Of a DNA stretch of 64,000 nucleotides, positions 62,921 through 64,000 are shown piece by piece. The notes under the pieces were generated by a model. The model ran no database searches. It was not told where the DNA came from and saw nothing but the letters and a program-made list of their open reading frames with translations. This DNA is from Dechloromonas sp. ZY10 (GTDB taxonomy: Bacteria > Pseudomonadota > Gammaproteobacteria > Burkholderiales > Rhodocyclaceae). Position 1 is the stretch's first letter. The number at the start of each line of letters is the position of its first letter. The position numbers and the translations under genes were made by a program. The stretch is from positions 1,349,501 through 1,413,500 of the forward strand of contig NZ_CP144212.1 in the NCBI RefSeq assembly GCF_041378895.1. The letters run 5' to 3'.

Positions 62921-64000
62921 ATGCAGCAAGCAGATCGGGTGGGTGGGATGCGTTTGGCGCTTGTCAGCGAAACCTGTGCGCCGGAAGTCAATGGCGTCGC
63001 CCTGACTCTTGGCCACCTGCTGTATGGCTTGCGTCAGCGCGGGCATTGGGTCGAACTGGTGCGACCCCGGCAACTGCGCGGCGATCGCGGCGGGCATGGC
63101 GAATTCACCGTTGCCGGCTTGCCTCTACCCGGTTACGCGGGTTTGCGCTTTGGCCTGCCGGCCGGCCGGATCTTGCTGCAACGCTGGCGCGAACAGCGTC
63201 CGGACCTGGTCCATGTGGTCACCGAGGGGCCGCTCGGCTGGTCGGCGGTATCGGCCGCCCGGCGCTTGGGAATTCCGGTGACTTCCGGCTATCACACCAA
63301 TTTTGCCCGCTACAGCCTGCATTACCGGCTTGGCTGGTTGCGTCCGGCGGTGGCCAGCTATTTGCGGGGGTTTCATCGACGAACGCAGGCAACACTGGTG
63401 CCGACCGCAGCCCTGGCGGCAGAACTCGCCGGCGAGGGGGTGCCCGGCGTGCAGGTGGTCGGGCGTGGGGTCGATAGCAGCTTGTTCGGCCCGCAGCGCC
63501 GCAACCCCGGTTTGCGCCACTTGTGGGGAGCCGGTCCGGACGATCCGGTCTGCCTGTTTGTCAGTCGTCTGGCGCCGGAAAAGAACCTGGCCGACGTGGT
63601 CCGCGCCTTTGTCGCGCTGCGTCAACAGCAGCCGGCAGCCCGCATGGTCTGGGTCGGTGATGGGCCGGCCCGGGCGGCACTGCAGCGGGCGCATCCCGAG
63701 CACGTGTTTTGTGGTGAGCAGCGGGGTGAAAAACTGGCCGAGCACTATGCCAGTGCCGACCTGTTCCTCTTTCCCAGCCTCAGCGAAACCTGGGGTAACG
63801 TGGTTGGTGAAGCCATGGCCTCCGGTTTGCCGGTGCTTGCCTATCGCAGTGCCGCAGCGGCCGAACTGATTGTGGATGGCACTAACGGGCGGGTGGTCGC
63901 CCCTGGCGACAGCGCCGCTTTTGTTACCGCTGCCGGCCAGCTGGCCGCCGATCCGGTGGGGCGCCGCCGGATCGGGCAGGCTGCGCGGGAGAGTGTCCAG
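62921..64000 (+). CDS. Glycosyltransferase family 4 (GT-B), partial
   Basis: 360 codons are visible before the right edge. The N-terminal GT-B half starts MRLALVSETCAPEVNGVALTLGHLLYGLRQRGHWVELVRP and includes VHVVTEGPLGWSAVSAARRLGIPVTSGYHTNF. The C-terminal half has FVSRLAPEKNLADVVRAF, MVWVGDGPARAALQ and the E-x7-E-type motif (SLSETWGNVVGEAMASGLPVLAYR). The sequence resembles mannosyltransferases acting on glycolipids. GGGGAG precedes the ATG by about 7 bases. The acceptor is unknown. Confidence 0.9.
   Translation, partial: MQQADRVGGMRLALVSETCAPEVNGVALTLGHLLYGLRQRGHWVELVRPRQLRGDRGGHGEFTVAGLPLPGYAGLRFGLPAGRILLQRWREQRPDLVHVVTEGPLGWSAVSAARRLGIPVTSGYHTNFARYSLHYRLGWLRPAVASYLRGFHRRTQATLVPTAALAAELAGEGVPGVQVVGRGVDSSLFGPQRRNPGLRHLWGAGPDDPVCLFVSRLAPEKNLADVVRAFVALRQQQPAARMVWVGDGPARAALQRAHPEHVFCGEQRGEKLAEHYASADLFLFPSLSETWGNVVGEAMASGLPVLAYRSAAAAELIVDGTNGRVVAPGDSAAFVTAAGQLAADPVGRRRIGQAARESVQ

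Overview
The window is a high-GC chromosomal segment from a betaproteobacterium, most likely a Rhodocyclales member close to Dechloromonas or Azonexus. The evidence is the surE-pcm-nlpD-rpoS block, the rimP-nusA-infB-rbfA-truB-rpsO-pnp block, a long TrpRS with a betaproteobacterial-type insertion, a gcvT-gcvH-gcvP operon behind a tandem glycine riboswitch, squalene/hopanoid genes hpnCDE, an H-NS-type protein and a trimeric-type porin. The genus assignment is an inference; no rRNA is present.

Layout. 1-8.4 kb is signalling: a REC-PAS-SpoIIE phosphatase with a kinase-like C-terminus (cut by the left edge), its STAS antagonist, YjbQ, then a PhnD-like lipoprotein translationally coupled to a large hybrid histidine kinase and a REC-PAS-GGDEF protein. 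8.5-14.5 kb holds a thioesterase, a radical SAM protein, a SEC-C protein, an H-NS-like protein and surE-pcm-nlpD-rpoS. 14.5-19.5 kb (minus) is a MoxR / DUF58 / transglutaminase / MltB cell-envelope operon. 19.6-26.4 kb has an HDAC-like deacetylase, aspartokinase, tRNA-Ser, a DUF2914 protein and a second solute-binding protein plus hybrid kinase pair.

26.4-31.6 kb is the accessory part. It has a DnaJ-like protein, two abutting heptamer tandem arrays, an uncharacterised gene, and a relic integron. The relic consists of two attC sites bracketing a cassette gene with a HEPN-like motif, a truncated upstream cassette, an IntI fragment fused out of frame to a second tyrosine-recombinase fragment, and then a Phd/VapC-type toxin-antitoxin pair. 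31.6-36.6 kb is the glycine cleavage operon. 36.8-44.7 kb carries a VOC protein, a STAS / CheY / broken HTH cluster, a PHP phosphoesterase, YciO, a site-2 protease, trpS, a LAB_N protein, scpAB and rluB. 44.7-54.2 kb is the transcription/translation/RNA-decay block and dksA. 54.4-59.5 kb has a porin, three tRNAs (Pro, Arg, Leu) and hpnCDE. 59.7-64 kb has a chemoreceptor, two uncharacterised proteins and the start of a glycosyltransferase.

Two non-coding signals stand out. One is the relic integron, recognisable from attC architecture (complementary R boxes, paired inner boxes with an extrahelical base). The other is a dispersed composite element, TTTTCACGGTCGACCGTG followed after 7 bases by GCAAAAA, found mostly between genes at six places and also at the 5' end of the DUF58 gene. 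I do not recognise the second as a described element.
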